The notes beneath the pieces are model-generated. The model saw only the letters and a program-made list of their open reading frames with translations. It was not told the origin of the DNA and searched no databases. From Polaromonas sp. (GTDB lineage Bacteria; Pseudomonadota; Gammaproteobacteria; Burkholderiales; Burkholderiaceae_C): DNA of 64,000 nt. Positions 1 to 8,995 of the stretch are shown piece after piece. The position numbers and the translations under genes are program-made. Position 1 is the first letter of the stretch. Every line of letters starts with the position of its first letter. Location: positions 1 through 64,000 of the forward strand of contig NZ_JAUXUP010000078.1 of assembly GCF_030680935.1 (NCBI RefSeq), written 5' to 3'.

Positions 1-30
1 TCGGTTTCTTTGGTGAAGGCTTTGCTCATG
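1..30 (-). CDS. Partial gene, N-terminus only (possibly transcription elongation factor GreB)
   Basis: Only the first ten codons lie in the window. They read MSKAFTKET on the minus strand from an ATG at 28-30. This opening resembles the N-terminus of betaproteobacterial GreB, which rescues backtracked RNA polymerase, but ten residues cannot prove it. The gene lies downstream of the tRNA terminator, so it probably has its own promoter in the 31-74 gap. Confidence 0.4.
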
Positions 31-74
31 GGAGCTTGGGGGTAAAAACGTGTTCAGAGAAGAACATCGTAACG

Positions 75-107
75 AAAAAGCCCTGGAACCTTGCAGTTCC
101 AGGGCTT
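75..107 (-). terminator. Rho-independent terminator of the tRNA pair
   Basis: On the minus strand a 9-bp stem (CCCTGGAAC with GTTCCAGGG) and a six-base loop is followed by a U-run (the AAAAA at 75-79 on the plus strand). It lies just downstream of tRNA-Arg and closes the two-tRNA transcript. Confidence 0.85.
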
Positions 108-113
108 GACGTC

Positions 114-190
114 TGGTGCGGCTGGCAGGAATTGAACCCACGACCCCTTGGTTCGTAGCCAAGTACTCTATCCAACTGAGCTACAGCCGC
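114..190 (-). tRNA. tRNA-Arg (anticodon ACG)
   Basis: Read on the minus strand this is a 77-nt cloverleaf. It has a 7-bp acceptor stem (GCGGCTG with CAGCCGC), a D-arm TAGCTCAG, anticodon loop CTACGAA with anticodon ACG, a T-arm with GGTTCAATTCC, discriminator A and an encoded CCA. ACG would be deaminated to ICG by TadA and read CGU, CGC and CGA. It follows the CAT tRNA after a 27-bp spacer, so the two are probably co-transcribed. Confidence 0.95.
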
Positions 191-217
191 TAAGCCTCAA
201 ATTATAGCGTAATTGGG

Positions 218-294
218 TGGTAGGGCGTCACAGACTTGAACTGTGGACCAAAGGATTATGAGTCCTCTGCTCTAACCAACTGAGCTAACGCCCC
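218..294 (-). tRNA. tRNA with anticodon CAT (elongator Met, or Ile2)
   Basis: This is a 77-nt minus-strand cloverleaf with anticodon loop CTCATAA, discriminator A and an encoded CCA. The acceptor stem is GGGGCGT with ACGCCCT, so the first pair is a G-U wobble. It lacks initiator features. The T-arm wording (GTTCAAGTC) resembles E. coli Ile2 as much as elongator Met, so identity is uncertain; a CAT anticodon modified to lysidine would make it tRNA-Ile2. Confidence 0.9.
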
Positions 295-323
295 ACGTCG
301 CCAAGGCAGATTGTAAGGTGTCG

Positions 324-1343
324 CTACTTGCTGTGACTGAGCGCGCTGCTGACCATCTTGGCGGTGATATCGACGATCTGGATCATTTTTTCGTAGGGCA
401 TGCGCATGGGGCCGATGACACCCAGCGTGCCCACCACCTTGCCGTCCACCTCATACGGCGCCGTCACCACGGACAGCTCATGGTAAGGCACCACCTGGCT
501 TTCGCCGCCGATGTAGATACGCACGCCTTCGGCGCGGCTGGACACGTCAAGCAGGCGCATCAGCTGGGCCTTTTGCTCGAACAGGTCAAACAGCTTGCGC
601 AAATTGCCCATGTCGCCAGAAAAATCGCTGACGGCCAGCAGGTTGCGTTCACCCGAAATCACCACCTCGTCGCGCGACTCGATCGCCTCGGAGCTGACCT
701 GCACCGCCGCCTGCATCAGGCTGGCAATCTCGCCGCGCAGGGCTTCGACTTCGCGCGCCAGACGTTCACGCACTTCCTCGATGGCCATGCCGGCGTAATG
801 CGAGTTGAGGAAGTTGGCGGCTTCCACCAGCTGGGTCTGGGTGAAGTCGGTTTCGGTGAAGATGACGCGGTTTTGCACATCGCCATCGGGCGAGACGATG
901 ATGACCAGGATGCGTTTTTCCGACAAACGCAAAAATTCGATGTGGCGAAACACGGAGGTGCGGCGCGGCGCCATCACCACGCCAACAAACTGCGACAGGC
1001 TGGACAACATGTTTGCAGCGTTGCTGAAGACCTTCTGCGGCTGGTCCGGCGCCAGCCGGGGAGCGGCCAGAGGCCCCCCCGCTGAAAACTGGTCGCGCTG
1101 CACGGTCAGCATGGTGTCGACAAAAAGCCGGTAACCCCGTGCCGTCGGGATGCGGCCAGCAGAGGTGTGCGGGCTGACGATCAGGCCCAGCTCTTCCAGA
1201 TCGCTCATGACGTTGCGTATCGTCGCCGGCGACAGGTCCAGCCCGGAGGCCCTGGACAAGGTGCGCGAGCCGACTGGCTGACCGTCGGCGATGTAGCGCT
1301 CTACAAGCGCTTTTAACAACAGGCGGGCACGTTCATCAAGCAT
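324..1343 (-). CDS. hrcA: Heat-inducible transcription repressor HrcA
   Basis: The 339-residue product is normal HrcA length. It opens with a winged-helix DNA-binding domain ([18 protein letters not shown], then [11 protein letters not shown] and [17 protein letters not shown]). The central region and the C-terminal GAF-like core ([23 protein letters not shown]) follow. HrcA represses chaperone genes by binding the CIRCE inverted repeat and is stabilised by GroEL. It is divergent from nadK with a 48-bp gap in which I see no CIRCE, so autoregulation is not evident here. A perfect CIRCE lies at 33598-33624 upstream of rpoH. Confidence 0.97.
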   Translation of the reverse strand: MLDERARLLLKALVERYIADGQPVGSRTLSRASGLDLSPATIRNVMSDLEELGLIVSPHTSAGRIPTARGYRLFVDTMLTVQRDQFSAGGPLAAPRLAPDQPQKVFSNAANMLSSLSQFVGVVMAPRRTSVFRHIEFLRLSEKRILVIIVSPDGDVQNRVIFTETDFTQTQLVEAANFLNSHYAGMAIEEVRERLAREVEALRGEIASLMQAAVQVSSEAIESRDEVVISGERNLLAVSDFSGDMGNLRKLFDLFEQKAQLMRLLDVSSRAEGVRIYIGGESQVVPYHELSVVTAPYEVDGKVVGTLGVIGPMRMPYEKMIQIVDITAKMVSSALSHSK

Positions 1344-1391
1344 GGGGCCATTCTACGAAGCTTGTTCACCATGTTGTGATGTAATTTGGCG

Positions 1392-2267
1392 ATGAAGTCG
1401 CAATTTCGTCACGTCGCCCTGATTGGCAAGTACCACGCTCAGGGGTCGCGCTCCGCGCTGGAAGAAATTGCGCACTTCCTGCACGCCCAAGGCTGCGAGG
1501 TCGCCCTCGAAAAGGACACCGCCAGCAACACCGGCCTGACGCAGTACCCCGTACTTGACGTGGCAGCCGTCGGCGCTCAGTGTGACCTGGCCCTGGTGGT
1601 CGGCGGTGACGGCACCATGCTGGGCATAGGGCGGCAGCTGGCCCAGTTTGGTGTGCCGCTGGTGGGGATCAACCAGGGTCGCCTGGGCTTCATCACCGAC
1701 ATCGCTTTTGAGGATTTTCAGACGGCGCTGGGGCCCATGCTGCGCGGTGAATTTGAAGAAGACCGGCGCTGGATGATCCAGGCCGAGGTTGTGCGTGACG
1801 GACGCTGCGTCTTCAGTGCCACAGCCATGAACGATGTGGTGGTCAACCGCGGCGCGTCGGCCGGCATGGTCGAACTCCGTGTGGAAGTCGATGGCCGTTT
1901 TGTGGCGAACCAGCGCGCCGACGGCCTGATCATCGCCACCCCCACCGGCTCCACCGCCTACGCGCTGTCGGCGGGCGGGCCGCTGCTGCATCCCTCCATT
2001 TCAGGTTGGGTCATGGTGCCAATTGCGCCTCACACGCTGTCGAACCGGCCCATCGTGCTGCCCGACACGGGTGAGATCACGGTTGAAATTGTGGCCGGCC
2101 GCGACGCCAGTGCCAACTTCGACATGCAGTCGCTGGCCAGCCTGCTGCACGGTGACCGCATCACGGTGCGGCGTTCGGATTACCAGATGCGGTTTTTGCA
2201 TCCCAGGGGCTGGAGCTACTTTGACACCCTGCGTAAAAAACTGCACTGGAACGAGGGTGTGGCATGA
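1392..2267 (+). CDS. nadK: NAD kinase
   Basis: NadK phosphorylates NAD to NADP in the cytosol. The signature [11 protein letters not shown] lies near residue 70, with [10 protein letters not shown] and the second motif [15 protein letters not shown] further on. From the ATG at 1392 the protein is 291 residues, typical for the family. An in-frame TTG two codons upstream (1386) is possible but less likely. It is followed after 54 bp by recN and then rapZ, all on the plus strand, an order common in Burkholderiales. Confidence 0.96.
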   Translation: MKSQFRHVALIGKYHAQGSRSALEEIAHFLHAQGCEVALEKDTASNTGLTQYPVLDVAAVGAQCDLALVVGGDGTMLGIGRQLAQFGVPLVGINQGRLGFITDIAFEDFQTALGPMLRGEFEEDRRWMIQAEVVRDGRCVFSATAMNDVVVNRGASAGMVELRVEVDGRFVANQRADGLIIATPTGSTAYALSAGGPLLHPSISGWVMVPIAPHTLSNRPIVLPDTGEITVEIVAGRDASANFDMQSLASLLHGDRITVRRSDYQMRFLHPRGWSYFDTLRKKLHWNEGVA

Positions 2268-2321
2268 GCCGCCGGACCGCCCCAAGGGAAATACCGCAGT
2301 GCGCAGCGCGGAGGTTCTCCC

Positions 2322-3965
2322 ATGAGTCTTAAAAGTATTGCCCTGCGCGACTTCGTCATCGTCCGCGAACTGGCACTGGATCTTGAAGGCGGCTTCAGCG
2401 TCCTGACTGGCGAAACCGGCGCCGGCAAATCGATACTGATAGACGCTCTGCAACTGGCCCTGGGTGCACGCGCCGACGCCGGCGTAGTACGTGAGGGTGC
2501 AGAGCGCTGCGAGATCAGCGCCACCTTTGATGCGCCCGCTTCCCTGGCCGGATGGCTCGAAGAAGCCGGCTTTGCCAGTGACGACGAGTTGCTGCTGCGC
2601 CGCACGGTCGATGCCCAGGGGAAAAGCCGTGCCTGGGTCAACGGAAGCCCGGCTACGGCCACACAATTGCGTGAAATCGCCGACCTGCTGGTGGACATCC
2701 ACGGCCAGCACGCCTGGCAAAGCCTGACGCGGCCTGATGCGGTACGCGGCCTGCTTGACGCCTACGCCGGGCTGTCCACGCACGCGCTGGTGCAGCAGTG
2801 GCAGGGCTGGCGCGGCGCACACAAAACCTTGCAGGAAGCGCGCGACGCACAAGACAGCCTGCAGCGCGAACGCGAACGCCTGGCCTGGCAAATTGGCGAG
2901 CTCGACAAGCTGGCACCCGGCGCCGAGGAGTGGAACGAACTCAACACCCAGCACAGCCGGCTGTCCCATGTCCAGGCGCTGCGCGATGCCGTGCAGGCGG
3001 CGCTTGACGCCCTGCAAGAGGCCGATGACAACGCCGCCGCGCTGATCGGCCGGGCGCTCTCGTCGCTACAAAATCAGGCGCACATTGAACCCGAATTCAA
3101 GGGTCTGACTGAGGTATTGGGCAGCGCATTGGCGCAGGTTGAAGACACGGTGCATTCGCTCAATGGTTATGCCCGACACGCAGAGCTGGAGCCGCAGCGC
3201 CTGGCCGAACTTGACGAGCGCCTGGCACTATGGGTCAGCCTGGCACGGCGCTACAAACGCACACCGGCCGATCTACCCGAGCTGCTGGCCGGCTGGCGCC
3301 GGGAGCTGCGCCAGCTGGACGCAGCAGCCGATCTGGTTGGACTTGAACAGGCCGAAAAACTGGCCAGGGCGGCCTATACAGAAGAGGCGGGCAAGGTGTC
3401 GAAAGCGCGAGGCAAAGCCGCACCCCAGCTTGCCAAAGCCATTACCCAGGCCATGCAGGGCCTGGGCATGCAGGGCGGCAAGTTTGAAGTGGCACTGACA
3501 CCGCTGCCGCAACCGGCCCAGCACGGGCTGGAGCAGGCTGAGTTTCTGGTCGCCGGGCACAGCGGAAGCACGCCGCGCGCGGTTGGCAAGGTGGCCTCGG
3601 GCGGCGAGCTGTCGCGTATTGCGCTGGCCATTGCAGTGACCACCAGCGAGCTGGGCCAGGCGCAGACGCTGATTTTTGATGAGGTGGACTCCGGTGTCGG
3701 CGGGGCCGTCGCAGAAACCGTGGGCCGGCTGATGAAGCAGCTGGGCAAAGACCGTCAGGTGCTGGCCGTCACGCACCTGCCACAGGTCGCCGCCTGCGCC
3801 GATCACCACCTGCTGGTAGCCAAACGCAGCGACAAGGGCCAGACCGCCAGCAGCGTCGCCCCGGTTCATGGCGAGCAGCGCGTTGCCGAGGTTGCGCGCA
3901 TGCTGGGCGGCGAGAAACTGTCCAGCACCACACTGGCACACGCCAAGGAGATGCTGGGCCAATGA
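2322..3965 (+). CDS. recN: DNA repair protein RecN
   Basis: RecN is an SMC-like ATPase acting in double-strand-break repair. At 547 residues it has normal length. The Walker A motif GETGAGKSI is near residue 33, followed by long Gln/Glu/Arg-rich coiled-coil arms. The ABC signature ([14 protein letters not shown]), Walker B ([13 protein letters not shown]) and the late [14 protein letters not shown] motif lie in the C-terminal third. The gene ends with ATGA, overlapping the rapZ start by 4 bp, which suggests translational coupling. In many bacteria recN is LexA-controlled; I did not find a clear LexA box upstream. Confidence 0.97.
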   Translation: MSLKSIALRDFVIVRELALDLEGGFSVLTGETGAGKSILIDALQLALGARADAGVVREGAERCEISATFDAPASLAGWLEEAGFASDDELLLRRTVDAQGKSRAWVNGSPATATQLREIADLLVDIHGQHAWQSLTRPDAVRGLLDAYAGLSTHALVQQWQGWRGAHKTLQEARDAQDSLQRERERLAWQIGELDKLAPGAEEWNELNTQHSRLSHVQALRDAVQAALDALQEADDNAAALIGRALSSLQNQAHIEPEFKGLTEVLGSALAQVEDTVHSLNGYARHAELEPQRLAELDERLALWVSLARRYKRTPADLPELLAGWRRELRQLDAAADLVGLEQAEKLARAAYTEEAGKVSKARGKAAPQLAKAITQAMQGLGMQGGKFEVALTPLPQPAQHGLEQAEFLVAGHSGSTPRAVGKVASGGELSRIALAIAVTTSELGQAQTLIFDEVDSGVGGAVAETVGRLMKQLGKDRQVLAVTHLPQVAACADHHLLVAKRSDKGQTASSVAPVHGEQRVAEVARMLGGEKLSSTTLAHAKEMLGQ

Positions 3966-4873
3966 GCAACGCGCCGGTTCTCGATATGGTGCTGATCACC
4001 GGCATGTCGGGGTCGGGCAAATCCGTGGCCCTGCATGCGCTCGAAGACGCCGGCTATTACTGCGTGGACAATCTGCCGCCGGAATTGCTGCTGTCTTTTG
4101 TGGCACTTGAGAAGCAGCACGGCGCGAGCAAGGTGGCCATCGCGATGGACGTGCGCAGCGCCGTCTCGCTGCCGCTGGTGCCGCAACAACTCAGGCAGAT
4201 GCGCGAGCAGGGTGTGGCCGTGCAGTCGGTGTTTCTCGATGCCAGCACCGACACGCTGGTGCGGCGCTTCTCGGAAACCCGGCGTCTGCACCCGCTGTCG
4301 CGCCGCGATGCGTCGGACCAGCAGCGCGCGCTGGTCGATGCCATCAACGAAGAGCGCGAACTGCTGGGCGAGCTGCGCGAACACGCCCATGTGATCGACA
4401 CCAGCATGATTCGTTCGTCGCAGTTGCAGGGCTACGTGAAGGCGCTGATTTCGTCGCCAGCGGCCCAGCTCACCCTGGTGTTCCAGTCCTTTGCCTTCAA
4501 GCGCGGCGTGCCGGTCGATGCCGACTATGTGTTCGACGTGCGCATGCTGCCCAACCCGCACTATGAAGCCGGCTTGCGCCACCTGACCGGCAAGGACAGC
4601 GAGGTCGTGAGCTACCTGCAGGCGCATGCCGATGTGGATGACATGTTCCGGCACATCGAGCAGTTCATCGGCCACTGGCTGCAGGCGCTGGTGCGCGACC
4701 ACCGCAGTTATGTGACGGTGGCCATCGGCTGCACCGGCGGCCAGCACCGCTCGGTTTACCTGGTGGAGCGGCTGGCATCAGCGTTCAGCGCCAACTGGGT
4801 CACGCTCAAGCGCCACCGTGAGCTCGACTCGGCCCTCCATGTCACTTCGGGACAGGCCGAAAAACGCTCCTGA
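3962..4873 (+). CDS. rapZ: RNase adapter protein RapZ
   Basis: RapZ is a nucleotide- and RNA-binding protein that, in enterics, delivers the sRNA GlmZ to RNase E and so controls GlmS. The 303-residue product has a P-loop ([18 protein letters not shown]), the following DNLPPELL motif, and the C-terminal signature [15 protein letters not shown]. It overlaps recN by 4 bp. Whether a GlmZ-like target exists in this organism is unknown. The TGA stop lies at the edge of a dispersed repeat copy (4872-4922). Confidence 0.95.
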   Translation: MSNAPVLDMVLITGMSGSGKSVALHALEDAGYYCVDNLPPELLLSFVALEKQHGASKVAIAMDVRSAVSLPLVPQQLRQMREQGVAVQSVFLDASTDTLVRRFSETRRLHPLSRRDASDQQRALVDAINEERELLGELREHAHVIDTSMIRSSQLQGYVKALISSPAAQLTLVFQSFAFKRGVPVDADYVFDVRMLPNPHYEAGLRHLTGKDSEVVSYLQAHADVDDMFRHIEQFIGHWLQALVRDHRSYVTVAIGCTGGQHRSVYLVERLASAFSANWVTLKRHRELDSALHVTSGQAEKRS

Positions 4874-4922
4874 TTTGATAGCTGATTGCACCCGTCGAAT
4901 AAGGGCCGGAGGCCGATTTGAC
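4872..4922 (+). repeat. Dispersed ~55-bp repeat, family 1 (copy downstream of rapZ)
   Basis: The sequence contains TTTGATAGCTGATTGCACCC, then AAGGGCCGGAGGCC and a T-rich end. This matches the block order of the other family copies (GATAGCTGcTTGCgC, then AAGGGCTnnAGGC). It overlaps the last bases of the rapZ stop codon and ends 9 bp before the stop of the convergent mutY. Confidence 0.7.
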
Positions 4923-4930
4923 TATAAACC

Positions 4931-6052
4931 TCAGGTTGAAACGGTCAAAGCATGCAGCGCCAGCAGTTTTCGGATGGGCGCTGGCAGGCCCAGGCCAAGC
5001 CATACATCGCGTGCCACCCACGCACCCTGCCCCGGAAGCTGGATGCTTTTTGCTTCACGCGCCGACACCTGCAGCAGCATCGGCGACAGGCGCATGTCCT
5101 TGTGGGTCAGCACATGCACAAAAGGTGTGACTGCACTCAGGCGAGTCTGAAACTTCACCGGCAATGCAGCCAGCAAGGCATCTTCACTGTCAAACACCGG
5201 AAAGCAATACAGCCCGCCCCAGATGCCGGGCGCCGGTCGGCGCTCCAGCCAGACGGAGCCGTCGGCTTGTTGCGCCCAAAGCAGGCTCAGCGCCATCGCG
5301 CTGCGTTTGAGCTTGCGGGTCTTGACCGGGTAGGCCTGCGGCTCGCCCGTGGCCAGACCCCGGCACAAGGCCTGCACCGGGCACAGCAAACAGGCTGGCT
5401 GGCGGATGGTGCAGACCGTTGCGCCCAGGTCCATCAAGCCCTGCGTGTAGCGCGGCATCGCGGTGCCCAGCTGGCGCTGCGGCAGCAAGGCGGTGGCAAT
5501 CGCCTGCAGTTCGCGCGCCTGGGCACTGGACGCCAGATCGCCGGCAAAAGCAGTCACCCGCGCCAGCACACGCTGGACATTGCCGTCAAAAATCGCCACT
5601 CGCTCGCCAAAGCAGAAAGCGGCAATCGCTGCCGCTGTGGATGGCCCGATGCCGGGCAGGGTTTGCAGCAGCTCGGCAGTCTGCGGAAACTGCCCGCCAT
5701 GCAAAGACACAATATCCCGCGCGCAGCGGTGCAGGTTACGGGCGCGGCTGTAATAACCCAGGCCACTCCACAGACCCAGCACCTCGTCCAGCGGCGCTGC
5801 GGCCAGATCGGCGACCGCCGGAAACCGCAGCAAAAAGCGCGTGTAGTAGTCCAGCACCGTCGCCACCTGGGTTTGCTGCAGCATGATTTCTGACAGCCAG
5901 ACGCGGTACGGGTCGCGCGTGTTCTGCCAGGGCAGACCGTGGCGGCCATGGCTTTTCTGCCAGCGCACCACATCCGCAGAAAATTGCGCCAGCAATTCGG
6001 TGGAAAGGCCGGGCAAAGCGGTGATCGGGGACGTGGCAGGGTCAGCGGGCAA
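4931..6052 (-). CDS. mutY: A/G-specific adenine glycosylase MutY
   Basis: MutY removes adenine mispaired with 8-oxoguanine. The 373-residue protein has the helix-hairpin-helix segment LPGIGPSTAAAIAAF followed by the catalytic Asp region (VAIFDGNVQRVLAR), and the early LSEIMLQQTQV helix. The iron-sulfur ligands C-x6-C-x2-C-x5-C are present (CTIRQPACLLCPVQALC). The C-terminal NUDIX-like domain begins near LWAQQADGSVWLERRP. The gene converges with rapZ. With mutM nearby, two of the three GO-system genes lie within 4 kb. Confidence 0.96.
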   Translation of the reverse strand: MPADPATSPITALPGLSTELLAQFSADVVRWQKSHGRHGLPWQNTRDPYRVWLSEIMLQQTQVATVLDYYTRFLLRFPAVADLAAAPLDEVLGLWSGLGYYSRARNLHRCARDIVSLHGGQFPQTAELLQTLPGIGPSTAAAIAAFCFGERVAIFDGNVQRVLARVTAFAGDLASSAQARELQAIATALLPQRQLGTAMPRYTQGLMDLGATVCTIRQPACLLCPVQALCRGLATGEPQAYPVKTRKLKRSAMALSLLWAQQADGSVWLERRPAPGIWGGLYCFPVFDSEDALLAALPVKFQTRLSAVTPFVHVLTHKDMRLSPMLLQVSAREAKSIQLPGQGAWVARDVWLGLGLPAPIRKLLALHALTVST

Positions 6053-6072
6053 GGCGGCAGGTCACCCGGCCT

Positions 6073-8043
6073 TCAAGCGGCCACCACTGCGGCCAGCACC
6101 GGCATGGCTGCAGCGGGCGCCTGCTGCTCATGCGGCGTCTCCAACAAGCGGGCCGTCAGTTCGTCGAGCTTGCTGTCCATCTCATTGATGGCGCCCTCAT
6201 GGGCATCAATCTCTGCAATCCGTTCGTCGAGCCCGGTGGCGGCATGCTGGATACGTTCAATCGCCTCGATACGCCGGCTGAAGTTGCGCCTGCGCTCCTT
6301 GAGCTGTGCATCCAGCTGGGAAGCGGCCGACTTGTTCCAGAGTTCGACTTCGCCGAGCGCGGTTTCATACACCACGCGCAGACGTGTCGCCAGGGCCCGG
6401 ACCAGGCGCTCGGAAAATTCGGGCTGCGCGAGTTTGAGGATGTTGGCCACCCCCAGGTACTGCAGGTGGCTGCGTTCAATCTGCTCCAGATCGACCATGA
6501 AGCGGCTCATCTCCGGCTCTTTAGGCGCCTGCAGGGAAAAACCGAATTCGGAATTGAGTTGCTTGAAAGAGCCGCCCAGCATGTTATGGATTTCTGCGCT
6601 GGTGCTTTGTGCTTTCTGCAAACCTTCGCGCAGCCGCGCAAAAGTCTGCCCATAGGCTTTCTTGACCCCCAGCTTGATGCCGGGTTGCTTGAGCGCGTCG
6701 GTCAGCTGCGCCAGCTCGGTTTTCAAAGTCGGTGTACCCAGCAGGTGAAACACCTCGCGGAGCAGCTTCAGGTGGATGGAGCGCACCGCCTGTATCTTGG
6801 CGCCGCTGGTGTTGAACTCGACCTGCTCCTGCTCAATGCGCGAGCGCATGTGCTTGATGACGGTGTCGTTTTTGCCGCGCAGGCCGCGCAACTCAATCAT
6901 CTGTTCAGCCAGGTCTCGGCGGCGGATGTGGATCACGCGCCCCGCCTCAGCCCGCAGCTCGGCAATGCCGCCGGCCACGGCCGAGCGCAGGATTTTCTGG
7001 CGCTGCCCCATCACGCCCTGGCCCAGCGCCTGCTCCAGCGCGGGCAGGCAACTGGCCTGCAGCAGCTTGTCGTCGCGAGTGACTTTGGCGACCAGGCCCT
7101 TCTGGGCCGACACCGGGATCACCTGCTCTACCGGCAAACCCAGGATTTCTGCTGATGTTGCGCGCTGGCGGTCAATCTGCGCCTGAATCTGAGCGGGTGA
7201 GCTGAGTGCATCCCACAAGGTATCGATCTTGTTGAGCACCACCAGCCGGGATTCGTTGCTCTGGTCTTCGGTGATCAGGTGCTCGCGCCAGATGGCCAGG
7301 TCGGACTTGGTGACGCCGGTATCTGCCGCCAGAATGAACACCACCGCATGCGCCTGCGGAATCAGGCTGACGGTGAGCTCCGGCTCTGCGCCTATGGCGT
7401 TGAGCCCCGGGGTGTCCAGAATGACCAGGCCCTGCTTGAGCAGCGGATGGGCGATGTTGATCAGGGCGTGGCGCCACTTGGGCACTTCAATCAGGCCGTC
7501 TGCACCCACGCGGGGGTTGTCATCGGGCGATTCGTCGTGCCAGAACCCGAGCGCGCGGGCCTCGTCGCGGCTCACATGCCGCACCTCGGCCACTTTTTCA
7601 AGCGCCTGCGCGAGCTGCACCGGGTCGTTCACATCCAGGTCAATGCGCGTCCACTTTTCCGGGACCATGCGCCACTCCATCAGTGCCTGGGGCTTGAGCC
7701 GGGTCTCAATCGGCAGCAAACGCAGGCAGGGCGGCACCTCGGCGTCGTAACCCAGTTCGGTCGGGCACATGGTGGTGCGGCCGGCGCTGGCCGGCATGAT
7801 GCGGCGACCATAACCGGCAAAAAATATCGCGTTGATCAGCTCTGACTTGCCGCGCGAAAACTCGGCCACAAAAGCCACCATGACCTTGTCGGAGCGCACC
7901 TGCGCTTCCAGCCTGAGCAAGCGCTCTTCCACCGCCGCATTGAGCAGGTCGTGGTCTTTCATCCACTCAGACAGGAGCTTGAGCCGCAAGGCAAACTCGC
8001 GCCGCCAGGCGCCGTGCTGGTCGAATTTTTCGTTAAAGGACAT
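6073..8043 (-). CDS. Dynamin-family GTPase
   Basis: The 656-residue protein (from the ATG at 8041-8043, MSFNEKFDQ) has a dynamin-type GTPase domain. The P-loop is AEFSRGKSELINAIF near residue 80, the switch I Thr lies in RTTMCPTEL, the G3 motif is VILDTPGLNA and G4 is LNKID. The C-terminal half is mostly helical and charged, with an Ala/Pro-rich tail. Bacterial dynamin-like proteins remodel or repair membranes; the substrate membrane here is unknown. It sits 20 bp upstream of mutY on the same strand, so the two may share a transcript. Confidence 0.85.
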   Translation of the reverse strand: MSFNEKFDQHGAWRREFALRLKLLSEWMKDHDLLNAAVEERLLRLEAQVRSDKVMVAFVAEFSRGKSELINAIFFAGYGRRIMPASAGRTTMCPTELGYDAEVPPCLRLLPIETRLKPQALMEWRMVPEKWTRIDLDVNDPVQLAQALEKVAEVRHVSRDEARALGFWHDESPDDNPRVGADGLIEVPKWRHALINIAHPLLKQGLVILDTPGLNAIGAEPELTVSLIPQAHAVVFILAADTGVTKSDLAIWREHLITEDQSNESRLVVLNKIDTLWDALSSPAQIQAQIDRQRATSAEILGLPVEQVIPVSAQKGLVAKVTRDDKLLQASCLPALEQALGQGVMGQRQKILRSAVAGGIAELRAEAGRVIHIRRRDLAEQMIELRGLRGKNDTVIKHMRSRIEQEQVEFNTSGAKIQAVRSIHLKLLREVFHLLGTPTLKTELAQLTDALKQPGIKLGVKKAYGQTFARLREGLQKAQSTSAEIHNMLGGSFKQLNSEFGFSLQAPKEPEMSRFMVDLEQIERSHLQYLGVANILKLAQPEFSERLVRALATRLRVVYETALGEVELWNKSAASQLDAQLKERRRNFSRRIEAIERIQHAATGLDERIAEIDAHEGAINEMDSKLDELTARLLETPHEQQAPAAAMPVLAAVVAA

Positions 8044-8118
8044 GGTGCGCCGCAGACATAGGTCAATCAATATAGCATCGCCTACCCGAAACAGGCATTG
8101 AAGTACTCCGCCCGGCGT

Positions 8119-8934
8119 TCAGGGTTTCTGGCAGTTGACACAGAAAAAGGTGGAGCGCTGGCCCTGCCGCAGGCTGCGCACCAGGCCAGCGCACACCTTG
8201 CAGGGAAGCCCGGCCCGGTCATACACCATGGCCTCCAGCTGAAAGTAGCCACTCTGGCCCTGGGCGTTGGAAAAGTCCTTCAGGGTGCTGCCGCCCTTTT
8301 CAAGCGCGCGCGCCAAAACCGTGCGAATCGCCGCATGTAACCTGGCCGCGCGCGGTTTGCTCAGACGCGCCGCCCGCACGGTGGGACGAATACCGGCCAG
8401 AAACAGCGCCTCGGAGGCGTAAATATTACCCACGCCCACCACCACATTGCCAGCCAGCAGCACCTGTTTGATCGCCGATTGCTTCGATTGCAGCGCGCGA
8501 TGAAAAGCCAGCGCATCAAAGCCATCGCTCAGAGGCTCCACCCCCAGGTGCCCCAGCAATTTGCGGGCTGCCGGGTCGTCTTCGCTGGAGGCGTACACCA
8601 CCGCACCAAAGCGGCGCGGGTCATGCAGGCGCAGACGGCCTGTGCTGGTGCGCATTTCAAAATGGTCGTGTTTGCCGGGCGGCGGCAAGTGCGTGCCAAA
8701 ACCCAGACTGCCCGACATGCCCAGATGAATCAGCAGCAGTCCGCCGGTGGTGTCCAGCAACAGGTATTTGCCGCGCCTGCGCACCTGCAGCACCGTGTGA
8801 CCCACCAGCTGCGACGGCTCGCAGCCCAGCGGCCAGCGCAGCGCTTTGCCCATCTCCAGATCCAGGATTTCGGCCCCGGCGATACGGTCGGCAAAACTCA
8901 GCCGGGTGACTTCAACTTCGGGCAATTCGGGCAT
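8119..8934 (-). CDS. mutM: Formamidopyrimidine-DNA glycosylase MutM (Fpg)
   Basis: Fpg excises 8-oxoguanine and has AP-lyase activity. The start at 8934 gives [11 protein letters not shown], in which Pro-1 (after Met removal) is the catalytic nucleophile and Glu-2 is required. The protein is 271 residues. The helix-two-turns-helix region includes [13 protein letters not shown] and a C-terminal zinc finger has the pairs CKVC and CVNC. In-frame sequence upstream of 8934 can be translated but would bury Pro-1, so this start is firm. It is divergent from the TPR gene with 61 bp between starts. Confidence 0.97.
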   Translation of the reverse strand: MPELPEVEVTRLSFADRIAGAEILDLEMGKALRWPLGCEPSQLVGHTVLQVRRRGKYLLLDTTGGLLLIHLGMSGSLGFGTHLPPPGKHDHFEMRTSTGRLRLHDPRRFGAVVYASSEDDPAARKLLGHLGVEPLSDGFDALAFHRALQSKQSAIKQVLLAGNVVVGVGNIYASEALFLAGIRPTVRAARLSKPRAARLHAAIRTVLARALEKGGSTLKDFSNAQGQSGYFQLEAMVYDRAGLPCKVCAGLVRSLRQGQRSTFFCVNCQKP

Positions 8935-8995
8935 GCAATGGGGCAATCGGTCGGGAGCGCCTGTGTCGGCGCGGTGCTTCAATTATCATGGCTTG

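Noticed and set aside
318-1085. Long plus-strand open frame opposite hrcA
   Set aside because: It is rich in His, Gln and Arg and antisense to a full HrcA; a shadow of codon bias in high-G+C DNA.
1344-1391. CIRCE element in front of hrcA
   Set aside because: No TTAGCACTC-N9-GAGTGCTAA-like sequence is present in the hrcA-nadK gap.
2268-2321. Possible repeat copy between nadK and recN
   Set aside because: It is G+C-rich and resembles intergenic repeats in style, but it aligns with no other sequence in the window.
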